NCBI RefSeq assembly: GCF_000741695.1
Contig: NZ_JGZK01000004.1
Location: forward strand, 144,375-208,374
DNA: 64,000 bases
Source of the DNA: Bifidobacterium reuteri DSM 23975
Lineage (GTDB): Bacteria > Actinomycetota > Actinomycetes > Actinomycetales > Bifidobacteriaceae
Reading direction: 5' to 3'
Shown: positions 35,445-44,700 of the stretch, piece by piece
How positions within the stretch are numbered: the first letter of the stretch is position 1
Layout of the letters: each line of letters opens with the position of its first letter
Program-made: the position numbers and the translations under genes
The notes under the pieces: generated by a model
Told to the model about the DNA's origin: nothing
The model's database searches: none
What the model saw: the letters and a program-made list of their open reading frames with translations, nothing else

Positions 35445-35837
35445 TTATCTTATTCCCCTTGTCCGTCTGCGTTGACAGATGTGTTGATGCTGATGCTGTG
35501 CGCTCATCGATTGCTTGACCGCCCGTAATTCTTCAAGCTTTTTGGCGGCTAGCGAGACTCTAGCCTCACGCACTCGCAATTCGTAGACGAAATCATCCGG
35601 CTTGGGCACTCCCCTCTTCGACAATCGGGTTAAGAACTCGGACAGAGACTGATATTCATCATATTCTGCAGCAAATCTCTCTTCGGCGCGGGCGATTGCT
35701 TCATTGATACCACTGCTCTGAAGTCGTTCAGACGATTCTCTTTTTTGCTCTCGTGCAGCACGATGCTCTTCCTGGCGTCGCCGAACCGCCTCAGGGCTCA
35801 GCGCCTTTCTGATGTCCTCAACCGTGGTAGTCATCAT
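35445..35837 (-). CDS. Hypothetical coiled-coil protein
   Basis: 130 residues. Almost entirely helical and charged (VRRRQEEHRAAREQKRESSE; ARAEERFAAEYDEYQSLSEF), with an Arg-rich tail. An AAGGA lies about 6 nt before the paired ATGs. No family recognised. It is convergent with the preceding hypothetical gene. Confidence 0.5.
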   Translation of the reverse strand: MMTTTVEDIRKALSPEAVRRRQEEHRAAREQKRESSERLQSSGINEAIARAEERFAAEYDEYQSLSEFLTRLSKRGVPKPDDFVYELRVREARVSLAAKKLEELRAVKQSMSAQHQHQHICQRRRTRGIR

Positions 35838-36466
35838 GCGTCCTTAGCATGCTTACATTTATCGGGTCGCGGGTGTCCCGCCATCGACGGGAACACCGGA
35901 GATGCAGCAAGTGTGGCCACACTTGCTATGCTTGCTGTTCCTTTTGCCGCGCACCATTCAGCGAGCAGCTACCTGCCGATTTCATCGTTATTCTCCTTTC
36001 GCGAAGCTTGGTTCCATCCAACACGGACAGGAGAAGACAAGTGGTCACTCTCGGTTTTTCGACGGCAGATCGCGATGGCATAGATTTGCAGCAGCCCAAG
36101 CATTCAGCACCGATAAGAACACTTGCCAAGCTGCACTATCCTTCTCGCAAAAGCACCCTTGACAGAGAAGGGCAAGCGACCCAACGGAACGAAGCGAAGT
36201 GGTCGCGCGGCAGCAGCTCAAACCTTACCAATCCAGCAGATTCATCGATAGGGATCATGCAAATTCACCGAATCCACTGTCGATAATTCTCCTATGAAAT
36301 CAATCCGATTCCCAATGCCGGGTCGGTGAGAGCCCGCATGGCCTAGTGCAGGAGATGATAAGAGCGGCGTCATCGACTAGCATCACACCGTAGGGTTGTC
36401 GTCAATGACTTCAGGCGTTAACAGGCCGATGCATCCGCTGGTAGGAGACGCCCAGCATGACACCGA
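35838..36466. other. Intergenic region with probable gene remnants
   Basis: No supported gene. A minus-strand fragment near 36411-36480 (LIGVMLGVSYQRMHRPVNA) resembles a short helix-turn-helix end and may be a relic. Short hairpins (GGGTGTCCCGCC region near 35870) are present. Confidence 0.35.
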
Positions 36467-36943
36467 TCAACACGGCAAAGGCAGGAACATACGACGCCCG
36501 GCTCCGATCGGACGAAAACCATACCGGGCATAGAATTCGGACGCTTTCACGCCGGCAGGTTCGACCAGCAGGGCGCGTGCGCCGATGATCTCCGCGGCGG
36601 CGCACGCGCGCAACGTGGCTTCTCGGAGAAGCTGGGAGCCGAGATGCATGGTCTGATATCGCATATCGACCCCCAGCATGCCCAACAGGACGACGGGGAC
36701 CGGGTCGGGGCTGTTGCGTTTCAACCAGCCGTTCGCGTCATCGTGGGCGATGCTGTAGGCGCTGAGTGTGTAGTAGCCGGCAAGGGAGCCGTCAGCGAAA
36801 GTGCCGTATGCGACGGCGGTATGTTGCTTTGATGCGTCTTTGAGATGCCGTTGAAGCCAGTTGTTGACGACCGGCAGGCCGCAGTCGAATCCGGTGACGT
36901 CGTCGTCTGTGGTGAGTCTTCGTGGTTTGGTGAATGCGGTCAT
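36467..36943 (-). CDS. GNAT-family acetyltransferase toxin
   Basis: 158 residues from the ATG at 36941-36943. Early LTTDDDVTGFDCGLPVVNNWLQRHLKDA and LAGYYTLSAYSI, acetyl-CoA loop LGVDMRYQTMHLGSQLL, C-terminal FYARYGFRPI. This is the layout of TacT/AtaT-type toxins that acetylate aminoacyl-tRNA and stop translation. Its start overlaps the stop of a DUF1778 antitoxin by 4 nt, the standard arrangement. It sits in the tRNA-Ser island. Confidence 0.85.
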   Translation of the reverse strand: MTAFTKPRRLTTDDDVTGFDCGLPVVNNWLQRHLKDASKQHTAVAYGTFADGSLAGYYTLSAYSIAHDDANGWLKRNSPDPVPVVLLGMLGVDMRYQTMHLGSQLLREATLRACAAAEIIGARALLVEPAGVKASEFYARYGFRPIGAGRRMFLPLPC

Positions 36944-37209
36944 GCCCAGATCGGTTCGCTTTCCAGGAGCTCTTTCATCTGTCGGGGCATTGGCTCGTCC
37001 AGGGCGCGGATGAAAGCGTCCCAGTTTTCGTCGTCGAGGCGGATGATGCGGGATTCGTGTATGTCTCGTTCGGCGGCGTCGAGCAGATGGGTGAGCGCCC
37101 ATTGCGAGGTGCTGAGTCCTTTGAGTTCGGCGGCTTGGTCGAGACGTTGCTTTTGTGTGGGGGTGAGCCGCATTTCGAATCGGCTTGCTTTGTTGGTTAT
37201 TGTTTCCAT
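36940..37209 (-). CDS. DUF1778 antitoxin
   Basis: 89 residues from the ATG at 37207-37209. The N-terminal ribbon-helix-helix (SRFEMRLTPTQKQRLDQAAE, LKGLSTSQWALTHLL) binds DNA; the C-terminal tail with WDAFIRALDEP is the DUF1778 toxin-wrapping segment. It is the partner of the overlapping GNAT toxin and should repress their common promoter. The ribosome site is weak. Confidence 0.88.
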   Translation of the reverse strand: METITNKASRFEMRLTPTQKQRLDQAAELKGLSTSQWALTHLLDAAERDIHESRIIRLDDENWDAFIRALDEPMPRQMKELLESEPIWA

Positions 37210-37226
37210 GCCAATAAGTGTACGGC

Positions 37227-37247
37227 GATTGTACGTAACAAACAATC
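37227..37247 (-). promoter_or_regulatory. Candidate operator of the DUF1778-GNAT pair
   Basis: GATTGT and ACAATC arms, 9 nt apart, lie 18 nt upstream of the antitoxin start, where ribbon-helix-helix self-repression sites are usual. Confidence 0.45.
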
Positions 37248-37530
37248 TCGGAGCCACGATCTTTTCGCCTTTCGCACCGGTGCTCCACGCATGACTGGTT
37301 CAATGGAAGGCATGAACATCCTGTGGAAAATCATCACATGGTGCAACCACTACCAGTTCATCATGTGGACCACAGGAATCCTCACCGCAATTGCCGCCCC
37401 CTAGTCGGCTACGCATACTACCTGTTGAACGCCGGCGGAGAGCCGGCGGAGGACGGTGCCGATGGATGTCAGACCAGATCTCATACCCTATCTCAATTCT
37501 TTCTCACCCTTCTACCTTCTTCTTCATTCT

Positions 37531-37720
37531 CTACATGTGCAACCTACGCGACCTACCGACCTACACCTTGGAATCATTGGGGTTTCGCAACCTACACGTG
37601 CAGCCTACGCGGCCTACAGGCATTCTGCTTGTAGGCCGCGTAGGCTGCATATGTAGGCGGCTGAATCCCTTATGGCAGTAGGTGTAGGTCGGTAGGTCGC
37701 GTAGGTTCGTCATATTTAGA
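37531..37720. repeat. Inverted array, 2 + 2 units at 61-bp period
   Basis: Units of the type CTACACGTGCAGCCTACGCG begin at 37531 and 37592 (61 nt apart). Inverted copies begin at 37631 and 37692 (also 61 nt apart). Arms of ~90 nt can pair. A 22-nt block inside each arm differs between arms while the flanking blocks are identical. Non-coding. Confidence 0.85.
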
Positions 37721-37935
37721 GAACATCTCAATAGGGGTCTTATAGCGGGCTTGATACACCACTCCATGTGCGTTATTGCGAGCCTTGATACTGCCGAATG
37801 CATTGCGCTTCGCCTTCCTTGGCATAGCCTGAACCTCCCCAGGGTTAGCGGGCGGGATTCGACACGGAAATTATCGCCCCACCAGCCGCCCCACATCGAT
37901 AGTGTATTCGAGCGATCGCGCATAATCAAACAAAC

Positions 37936-38034
37936 AAGGGAAGATACGCCAAAACCCTTGGAATTACAGGCATTTCGACATGAAAAAAGGGTTTCAGGCA
38001 ATTGCCTGAAACCCTTGGTGGCGGACAGAGCGAG
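37936..38034. repeat. Direct repeat at the tRNA-Ser end of the island
   Basis: Partner of the copy at 33537-33649. It contains the real tRNA-Ser 3' end and its terminator; the last 48 nt are identical in both copies. Confidence 0.8.
37983..38016 (-). terminator. Terminator of tRNA-Ser
   Basis: A perfect 15-bp stem (AAGGGTTTCAGGCAA and its complement, no loop spacer) followed on the minus strand by TTTTTT. Confidence 0.9.
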
Positions 38035-38106
38035 ATTCGAACTCGCGGAGGGTTGCCCCTCAACGGTTTTCAAGACCGTCTCTTTAGACCGCTCAGACAT
38101 CTGTCC
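38019..38106 (-). tRNA. tRNA-Ser (anticodon TGA)
   Basis: Acceptor stem GGACAGA/TCTGTCC, discriminator G, encoded CCA. Anticodon loop CTTGAAA (TGA) on stem ACGGT/ACCGT. A long variable arm (GAGGGGCAACCCTC) is typical of class II tRNA-Ser. Its 3' end faces the island, the usual geometry for site-specific integration. Confidence 0.95.
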
Positions 38107-38271
38107 ATATATTCGTACTCGCAAACGTCTTGCACGTCAGCCGTTACAGTGTAGCGCAACATGGCGAAAATAGCGAACACCGACATACGTCGTTCTGCAT
38201 ATCATCGATGAAATCGAACCATGCATCAGACAGTCTCGACACTTGTCGTTAGGCTATGGCTGTCTGTGCGG

Positions 38272-39363
38272 TCAATTGCCGCTTCCCTGATCCGGTTGAT
38301 CTTCAGCAGAAGCAGCTGCGGCTGCAGCCCCGACGTCTCCGGCACTGAGCACCAGACCGGCGAAGTATGGAATGGCACACAACACGACGCTTGCAATTAT
38401 CGATGCTGCCAGCCACCACAATACCCATGTTTCCACGAAGCCCCACAGCACGGTGTGCGGATCGCCAATCATGCGATGAGCAGACATATATCCAAGTATC
38501 GGCAGCGTAACCGGCAACGTTAGCACACCCCAGCACACTACATCGGCCAGAAGCGCAGCCAGCCCCGGAACCAACAACACGGTCCCGACGATCATGAAGA
38601 AAGACAGCAGCCAGGTCACTGGGTCAACCATGCCGCCTCCGGTCACACCACGAATTCCGGAACCGAACTGATTACCCCAATGCAGCACCCTAATCGGCCC
38701 GGCCATAACCCACGTAAGACCGCTCAACACACCGACGCCGCTACCTGTTAGGATATGAGCCATCAGAAGCGCCAGGCCCATAGCCACACCACCGGCTACA
38801 TTGACCAGAATAATGATGCCAGTGCCTATCAGGAACAGTTTGCCGACCTTCCCGGCAACCAGTTTGGTCCACATCCTCGCCGGCCAAACGAGACAGTCCA
38901 GATAGCCACGAACCGGCCGATTCCAATGTCGGAACAACAACACAACGAACGGCACCACGCACACAATCGCATATTTGCTGAATACCCACCACAACAACCG
39001 GAAAAGACCGGATATCGATCCCATCACCACGTACGCACCTTCAGCGCCATCATACGATAGGGAACGATTGGGGTTAGCCTCCACATACTGCCGGCTGAGC
39101 TCATTATCGGGATTGGCCGACACCATATCGTTCGCAATAGAGTTCATAGCACGACCGGCCCAAGATTCCGGTGACGCGCCAAACACACTGAAATGCGGGA
39201 AAAACTGCGAAAAAACAACGACTGCAGCCGCAACCACTGCAAACACGACCAGCATAGCGTATGGCACCATAAGCAGACGGGCGATAACACCCCTCACTGA
39301 GGACGATGGGCCAACTCCGGAATCACCTTGTCGCTGCTGTACCGAATCAGAATCCGTAGTCAT
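38272..39363 (-). CDS. Polytopic membrane protein, function unknown
   Basis: 363 residues with about seven hydrophobic segments (MLVVFAVVAAAVVVFSQFF; LFLIGTGIIILVNVAGGVAM; WLLSFFMIVGTVLLVPGLAA). A Gly/Ser/Gln-rich N-terminus and an Ala/Asp-rich C-terminal tail lie in the cytosol. No transporter or enzyme motif is recognised. It is a single gene between tRNA-Ser and serS. Confidence 0.65.
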   Translation of the reverse strand: MTTDSDSVQQRQGDSGVGPSSSVRGVIARLLMVPYAMLVVFAVVAAAVVVFSQFFPHFSVFGASPESWAGRAMNSIANDMVSANPDNELSRQYVEANPNRSLSYDGAEGAYVVMGSISGLFRLLWWVFSKYAIVCVVPFVVLLFRHWNRPVRGYLDCLVWPARMWTKLVAGKVGKLFLIGTGIIILVNVAGGVAMGLALLMAHILTGSGVGVLSGLTWVMAGPIRVLHWGNQFGSGIRGVTGGGMVDPVTWLLSFFMIVGTVLLVPGLAALLADVVCWGVLTLPVTLPILGYMSAHRMIGDPHTVLWGFVETWVLWWLAASIIASVVLCAIPYFAGLVLSAGDVGAAAAAASAEDQPDQGSGN

Positions 39364-39530
39364 TTCATACCCCTACCATTCTCCGGCCTGTCATTAGACC
39401 AATCTGATAGATACGATGCATCAACGGAAACCGATGCCGCACAGCGCCTTCGTCCTCTATCTAGACCGCCCACAAAAAGCCTATCTTCTCTCGGCGTGAT
39501 TATAAGCATCATACAAACAGCGTTACATAC

Positions 39531-39574
39531 ACAATCCCAGAAAACGAGTACATGCACTCATCTTCTGGGATTGT
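39531..39574. other. Stem-loop between serS and the membrane protein gene
   Basis: A 12-bp stem ACAATCCCAGAA / TTCTGGGATTGT with an inner GAGT/ACTC helix lies about 90 nt after the serS stop. No T-tract. It could end the serS transcript. The rest of 39364-39663 holds nothing I recognise. Confidence 0.5.
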
Positions 39575-39663
39575 ATGGAATATGGAATCTTCTGCGATTG
39601 CCGGTCAATATGCAGCACACATTGCGCAGCCGTGTGACGCACATTGGCGACATGCCTGACGAA

Positions 39664-40950
39664 TCAGGCTTCCCACTTGGTCGGCTCAATGACCTCGCGA
39701 CCGCCCATGTAGGGGCGCATGGCCTTCGGGATCTCGATGGAGCCGTCCTTCTGCTGGTGGTTCTCGAGGATGGCGACCAGCCAACGGGTGGTGGCCAGCG
39801 TGCCGTTGAGCGTGGAGACCGGACGGGTGGAACCGTCTTCCGTGCGCTCGCGGATGTTGAGACGGCGAGCCTGGTACTCGGTGCAGTTGGAGGTGGAGGT
39901 GAGCTCGCGATAGCGGCCCTGGGTCGGCACCCATGCCTCGCAGTCGAACTTGCGGGCGGCGGAGGAGCCAAGGTCGCCGGCGGCGGTGTCGATGATGCGG
40001 TACGGCACTTCGACCTTGGCGAGCATCTCCTGCTCCATCTCGAGCAGGTGCTGGTGCTCAGCATAGGAGTTCTCCTGCTTGGCGTACACGAACATCTCTA
40101 CCTTGTCGAACTGGTGCACGCGGATGATGCCGGACGTATCCTTGCCGGCGGCACCGGCTTCGCGGCGGTAGCAGGACGACCAGCCGCAGTAACGCAGCGG
40201 ACCATCGGACAGGTCGAGGATCTCGTTCTCGTGCATGCCGGCGAGTGCCACTTCGGACGTGCCGACGAGGTACTGGTCGTCGGGCTCGCGCAGGCGGTAG
40301 ATCTCATCGGCGTGGGAGTTGAGGAAACCGGTGCCGGCCATGACCTCGGGACGCACCAGCGTCGGGGTGATGGCGAGCACGAAGCCGTGCTGCTCCGCCT
40401 GGTCGACGGCCATGGTCAGCATGGCGATTTGCATGCGCGCAACCGCGCCGCGCAGGAAGTAGAAGCGGGAGCCGCCGACCTTGACGCCACGACGCATGTC
40501 GATGCCCGCGACCTCGGTGCCAAGAGTCAGATGGTCCTTCGGCTCGAAGCCTTCGGCTGCGAAGTCACGGATCTGGCCGACCTTCTTGACGACCACGTAA
40601 TCGTCTTCGCCGCCTTCGGGAGCCTCGGGCTCGACGATGTTGGACAGCTTCCACATGGCGGTGGTGTATTCCTCGGCCGCGGAATCGGCCTCCGCCTTGT
40701 ATTCGGCGACCTTGGCGGCCAGCTCCTTGGTCTGGGCGATAAGCTTGGCCTTCTCGTCGGCAGGCGCAGCGGCCACCTTCTTGCCGATTTCCTTCTGCTG
40801 GGCGCGGGCCTCCTCGAAGGCCTTCAGCGATTCACGACGGGTGGTGTCGGAGGAGAGCACCTCATCGACGAGTTCCACGGACTCGCCGCGCTTACGCTGG
40901 GATTCCTTGACGATATCGGCGTGTTCACGAATGAATTGAATATCAAGCAT
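39664..40950 (-). CDS. serS: Seryl-tRNA synthetase
   Basis: 428 residues from the ATG at 40948-40950; the classical start MLDIQFIREHADIVKES sets it. The N-terminal long helical hairpin that grips the tRNA-Ser variable arm covers residues ~30-105. Class II motif 2 is SSCYRREAGAAGKDTSGIIR, and motif 3 lies in the C-terminal NGTLATTRWLVAILENHQQ. STSNCTEYQARR is also typical. It charges tRNA-Ser, one gene for which lies 1.5 kb away on the same strand. Confidence 0.95.
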   Translation of the reverse strand: MLDIQFIREHADIVKESQRKRGESVELVDEVLSSDTTRRESLKAFEEARAQQKEIGKKVAAAPADEKAKLIAQTKELAAKVAEYKAEADSAAEEYTTAMWKLSNIVEPEAPEGGEDDYVVVKKVGQIRDFAAEGFEPKDHLTLGTEVAGIDMRRGVKVGGSRFYFLRGAVARMQIAMLTMAVDQAEQHGFVLAITPTLVRPEVMAGTGFLNSHADEIYRLREPDDQYLVGTSEVALAGMHENEILDLSDGPLRYCGWSSCYRREAGAAGKDTSGIIRVHQFDKVEMFVYAKQENSYAEHQHLLEMEQEMLAKVEVPYRIIDTAAGDLGSSAARKFDCEAWVPTQGRYRELTSTSNCTEYQARRLNIRERTEDGSTRPVSTLNGTLATTRWLVAILENHQQKDGSIEIPKAMRPYMGGREVIEPTKWEA

Positions 40951-41052
40951 GCGCCCAACACTACCGCCGCAAGCCGACACGCGGCGCCTACTATCCGGGT
41001 GGCACCATCGTCCATATCGAATGCCGGAATCAAAACGAAAAACGAACGTCGA

Positions 41053-44000
41053 TCAGGCCTGCTTTCTCCGTGGCCGCGGTATTGCGCTGAGACGCACACC
41101 ATCCAGAATGGCGCAAATGTCATCCACATCCCGCTCATCGTGGAACAATTCCTCGGGACCGCTGCCGGAAATGTCGGAAAATGGCGGCTCATACAGTCGC
41201 GCCGCACTCATTACCCCGTTGGCCGTGAGTTCTCGCACGATCATATTGACGAATTCGATCTGCCGCGCGTTGTACCGCGACCCGTCAAGGAACTTCGCGA
41301 ACGCCGCCTGCACCGCGGCCGGTTCCATTCCGACCAGCGAACGAATGAACAGTCCGAACCCACCGCTTTGTTCGGCCGCCATGTCAAAGGCGCCCTGATC
41401 GCCGATCCCGTTCTCGATCAGCATGCGCTCCAGCTCCGTCAAGTCCAGTTCGGTAAGCTGACGCCCCATCCGTACGCGGGCAAGCACGATATTATTGTCA
41501 AGTCCTTTCAGGAACGCCGTGGCCTTCTCTTTGAGACGTTTCATATCCACATCGGCGGCATCGCCTCCGGGAACCAGCGCAGCGCCGCTTTCCACTATGA
41601 TCTCGTCCTCGAAGTCGGTAAACACAACGTTGCGCCGCGCACCAGCCGCGTATTTCATGATGCCGCGCAGCCGTTTGCGTGCGGTTTCCAGCATCGGCAC
41701 GGTTACGTCCCGCCACCAGTCGTCATCGACGATCGATTCGATGAGATCGGCGCATTCCGCGACATCGGGAAGGTTGAGATTCTTGGGATTGCGTAGGGCA
41801 TCGGCATCGGCCTGTACGATGCGTTTGATTGCGGCAACATCCATCGTCGGCGCGGCGACGCCATATCCGGACTCAACACCAGCACGTTTGGCACCGGCCC
41901 GTAATACGGCAAGTTCATACGTATACATGTAAAAATCGAAACGTTTGGCGGCAGCATCATTGCCACCGTCTTCCGCGATATGGATGGAAGACGGCAGCCC
42001 CGCCAGTCCAGAAGCCAGAGCTGCTTTCTCCCGTGTCAGGCGTTGCCACCATGCGGTATCCGCGGCAGTCTCAATGATTTTGCGATGCGGGCGCACCAAT
42101 ACATTCCCGTCCGGATCCATGCCGCTCACCATGGCGTGCAGGCCGATGGCCAAACCGGCACGATATTGCGCGCAATCCTCCGACGATCCGCCAAATGGCT
42201 CCAGCAACCGAGACGGTAAGCCACCTGAGCCGGTTGAACCATCGGAACCGTCCGCGTCCAATGTCTCCAGCAGCGCCAACCGTGCCAAACAGATACGCTC
42301 GGATATGGAGCGGCCCGTATATCCATCCGATTCGGGCAACTGCTGATTGAAATACTCAACGTTGTCGCAGCAGTCGATAACCAGAAAACCGGTTTTATCT
42401 CGTCCCGGACCATACAGGTCAACGCACAGTCTCGTGCCTCGTCCGAGCATCTGCCAGTATTTGGTGCGGCTCATCACCGGCTTGAAGAAGACGAGATTCA
42501 CCACCTCCGGCACATCAACACCGGTGTCGAGCATGTCCACGCTGATGGCGATCCGTGGATCATTCGCCGGATCGGAGAAATCATCGATCAACTGCTGCGC
42601 GTTGCGTGTGGCATGGGTGATGATTCGCGCGAACGTGCCGTGGTATTCGGGCCAGTTCAGATCGAATCTGGATTTGATGGCCTCGGCATGGCGCTGATTG
42701 CGCGCGAAAATGATGGTCTTGCCGAGCGTATCCCCATCGTTGACTTTCAACCCGCGCTGCATCAGCACGCCGAGTACTTTATCTATGGTGTCGGCGTTGA
42801 ACAGCACACGATTCACGTCGTTGGCACTCACCGAATCGGGAATCTCACCGGTTTCATCCCAATCGCGCGAATCCCATTGCGCCTGCTCCTCAGGGCTTAA
42901 TTCGTCGTAGGAGATGCCGCGATCCATGAACTTGGTACTTACCGATAGCACCTTCGGCGGCACGAGGAATCCGTCCCGTACCGCTTGGTCGAGATCGTAG
43001 GCGAACGTTGGCACGCCGCCGGTGTGTTCGTCGTATTCGAGATGGAACAGGCGATACGTGTTGCGGTCGATTTCGTTGCGCGGGGTGGCGGTGAGGCCGA
43101 CAAGCAATGAATCGAAATAGTCGAACAGGAACCCGTATTTCGCGTACACCGATCGGTGCGCTTCGTCGACAATCACCAGATCGAAGAATCCCGGTCCGAA
43201 TTTCAGCGGCTTAACCGTCGCAGAACCCACACTACCCGCCGCAGATTCATCCGCGGCGCGCGCATTGATGAGGTTCATCATGGTCGGATAGGTGCTCAGA
43301 TAAATACGGCCGCTTGCCTTTTTGTCCGAATCAGACAGCAAATTGACCACGGGGACGCTGCCCCCAAGCCCGGTTTGCGGATTTTTGAACGCATTCTCCG
43401 CCTGATTGACGAGCGCGGTTCTATCGGCAAGGAACAGCACGTTCTTCACCCACCCGGCTTCCATGAGCTGGTGCACCAAAGAGATCACCACACGGGTTTT
43501 ACCGGTTCCTGTGGCCATGACGAGCAGGGCGTCGCGCTGATACCGGTCGAACGCCTCATCCACCGCACGAATGGCGGCTTTCTGATACGCACGTCCGGCG
43601 ATCAAATCCGCTTTGGCATCAAACGGATAGTTCGACAGCGCATGTCGCGATTTCCGGCGTTCGATCAGCCGCTGCAGTTCCTCTTTCTTATAGAATCCCT
43701 GCACATCACGAGGCGGATAGCCGCCCTTATCATCCCAGATCTGCGTCTCATAGCCGTTGGTAGTGAAGATGACCGGCCGCTGTCCGTACTGCCGTTCCAG
43801 ACAATCCGCGTATTGCTTGGCCTGCTGCTGGCCAACGAGAGGGCTGACGGATGTACGTTTCGCCTCAATCACAGCGAGCGGCAAACCATCGTCGCCCCAC
43901 AACACGTAATCCGCGTATCCTATGCCGCTGGGATTGTCAGCGGTAGGCGGCATGCCCTCCACTTGGTATTCGCGGTCACGCGCTTCGTCCAATCGCCAAC

Positions 44001-44700
44001 CTTGTTCCGCGAGCAGTTGGTCGATGAGAAGAGCACGCGTCTCGTCTTCCTTATAGTGGTAATCATGCGCGTCAGCCACCGTATTGGCCTGTTGAGCCGC
44101 TTTGATTTGTGCGCGCAAAGTCTCCAGTTCTGCTTGCAGTTGCAGCATCTGCGAGTCTTTGGCCGCAAGTTTCGCGTCACGCTCGGCGATGGCTCGCGCG
44201 TGTTCGCCACGCTCCTGCTTGGTGCGCCGCAGCAACATCTTGAATTGCACGGGATTGAGCGCCATCGATTGCTTGGCCAGCGCGGGATCGAATTGCGCGG
44301 TGACCGGCACCTTATCGTAGTGTGCGGTCATGTTGTAGCCGGCCCAAATCACCACATGGAACAGCTCCCGTACGATGGTGAGAGCGGTCTGCGAGTTGAT
44401 GTTCGGATTATCCTCGTGCGCCGCGGCATTGCCGTTCCTGCGAATGATGTCAAGCTTGGAGATAATCACACGATCGACATGCCGCATAAAGTCCGGATTA
44501 TGGATACGTCCGGAAAGATCGTCATGGTACGGCTGCGGCAGACCCAGCACATCGTAATAGAGGTATTCCACAAGGTTGTCGATGGCACGACGCGCGTATA
44601 CGCATGAGGCAAGCGGATCAGAGGAGATATACGACTCCGCCCTGGCGCAATCGTCGGCGATGTTCGGAAACACGTCCTTGACGAAGTCAAAGTTGCCCAT
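41053..44700 (-). CDS. hsdR: Type I restriction enzyme, R subunit
   Basis: 1215 residues; ATG at 44698-44700 with AAGGGATGG upstream. An N-terminal DUF4145-like domain (residues 1-140) is followed by a coiled coil (AKDSQMLQLQAELETLRAQI), an HsdR_N nuclease region (SGIGYADYVLWGDDGLPLAV then IEAKRT, the PD-ExK pattern), and a DEAH motor with Walker A MATGTGKTRVV near 397 and VDEAHRSVY near 510. RGTRLCVDLYG and the C-terminal domain complete it. It translocates and cuts unmodified DNA together with HsdM and HsdS. It is separated from hsdS by 4.3 kb of opposite-strand genes, so it needs its own promoter. Confidence 0.93.
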   Translation of the reverse strand: MGNFDFVKDVFPNIADDCARAESYISSDPLASCVYARRAIDNLVEYLYYDVLGLPQPYHDDLSGRIHNPDFMRHVDRVIISKLDIIRRNGNAAAHEDNPNINSQTALTIVRELFHVVIWAGYNMTAHYDKVPVTAQFDPALAKQSMALNPVQFKMLLRRTKQERGEHARAIAERDAKLAAKDSQMLQLQAELETLRAQIKAAQQANTVADAHDYHYKEDETRALLIDQLLAEQGWRLDEARDREYQVEGMPPTADNPSGIGYADYVLWGDDGLPLAVIEAKRTSVSPLVGQQQAKQYADCLERQYGQRPVIFTTNGYETQIWDDKGGYPPRDVQGFYKKEELQRLIERRKSRHALSNYPFDAKADLIAGRAYQKAAIRAVDEAFDRYQRDALLVMATGTGKTRVVISLVHQLMEAGWVKNVLFLADRTALVNQAENAFKNPQTGLGGSVPVVNLLSDSDKKASGRIYLSTYPTMMNLINARAADESAAGSVGSATVKPLKFGPGFFDLVIVDEAHRSVYAKYGFLFDYFDSLLVGLTATPRNEIDRNTYRLFHLEYDEHTGGVPTFAYDLDQAVRDGFLVPPKVLSVSTKFMDRGISYDELSPEEQAQWDSRDWDETGEIPDSVSANDVNRVLFNADTIDKVLGVLMQRGLKVNDGDTLGKTIIFARNQRHAEAIKSRFDLNWPEYHGTFARIITHATRNAQQLIDDFSDPANDPRIAISVDMLDTGVDVPEVVNLVFFKPVMSRTKYWQMLGRGTRLCVDLYGPGRDKTGFLVIDCCDNVEYFNQQLPESDGYTGRSISERICLARLALLETLDADGSDGSTGSGGLPSRLLEPFGGSSEDCAQYRAGLAIGLHAMVSGMDPDGNVLVRPHRKIIETAADTAWWQRLTREKAALASGLAGLPSSIHIAEDGGNDAAAKRFDFYMYTYELAVLRAGAKRAGVESGYGVAAPTMDVAAIKRIVQADADALRNPKNLNLPDVAECADLIESIVDDDWWRDVTVPMLETARKRLRGIMKYAAGARRNVVFTDFEDEIIVESGAALVPGGDAADVDMKRLKEKATAFLKGLDNNIVLARVRMGRQLTELDLTELERMLIENGIGDQGAFDMAAEQSGGFGLFIRSLVGMEPAAVQAAFAKFLDGSRYNARQIEFVNMIVRELTANGVMSAARLYEPPFSDISGSGPEELFHDERDVDDICAILDGVRLSAIPRPRRKQA

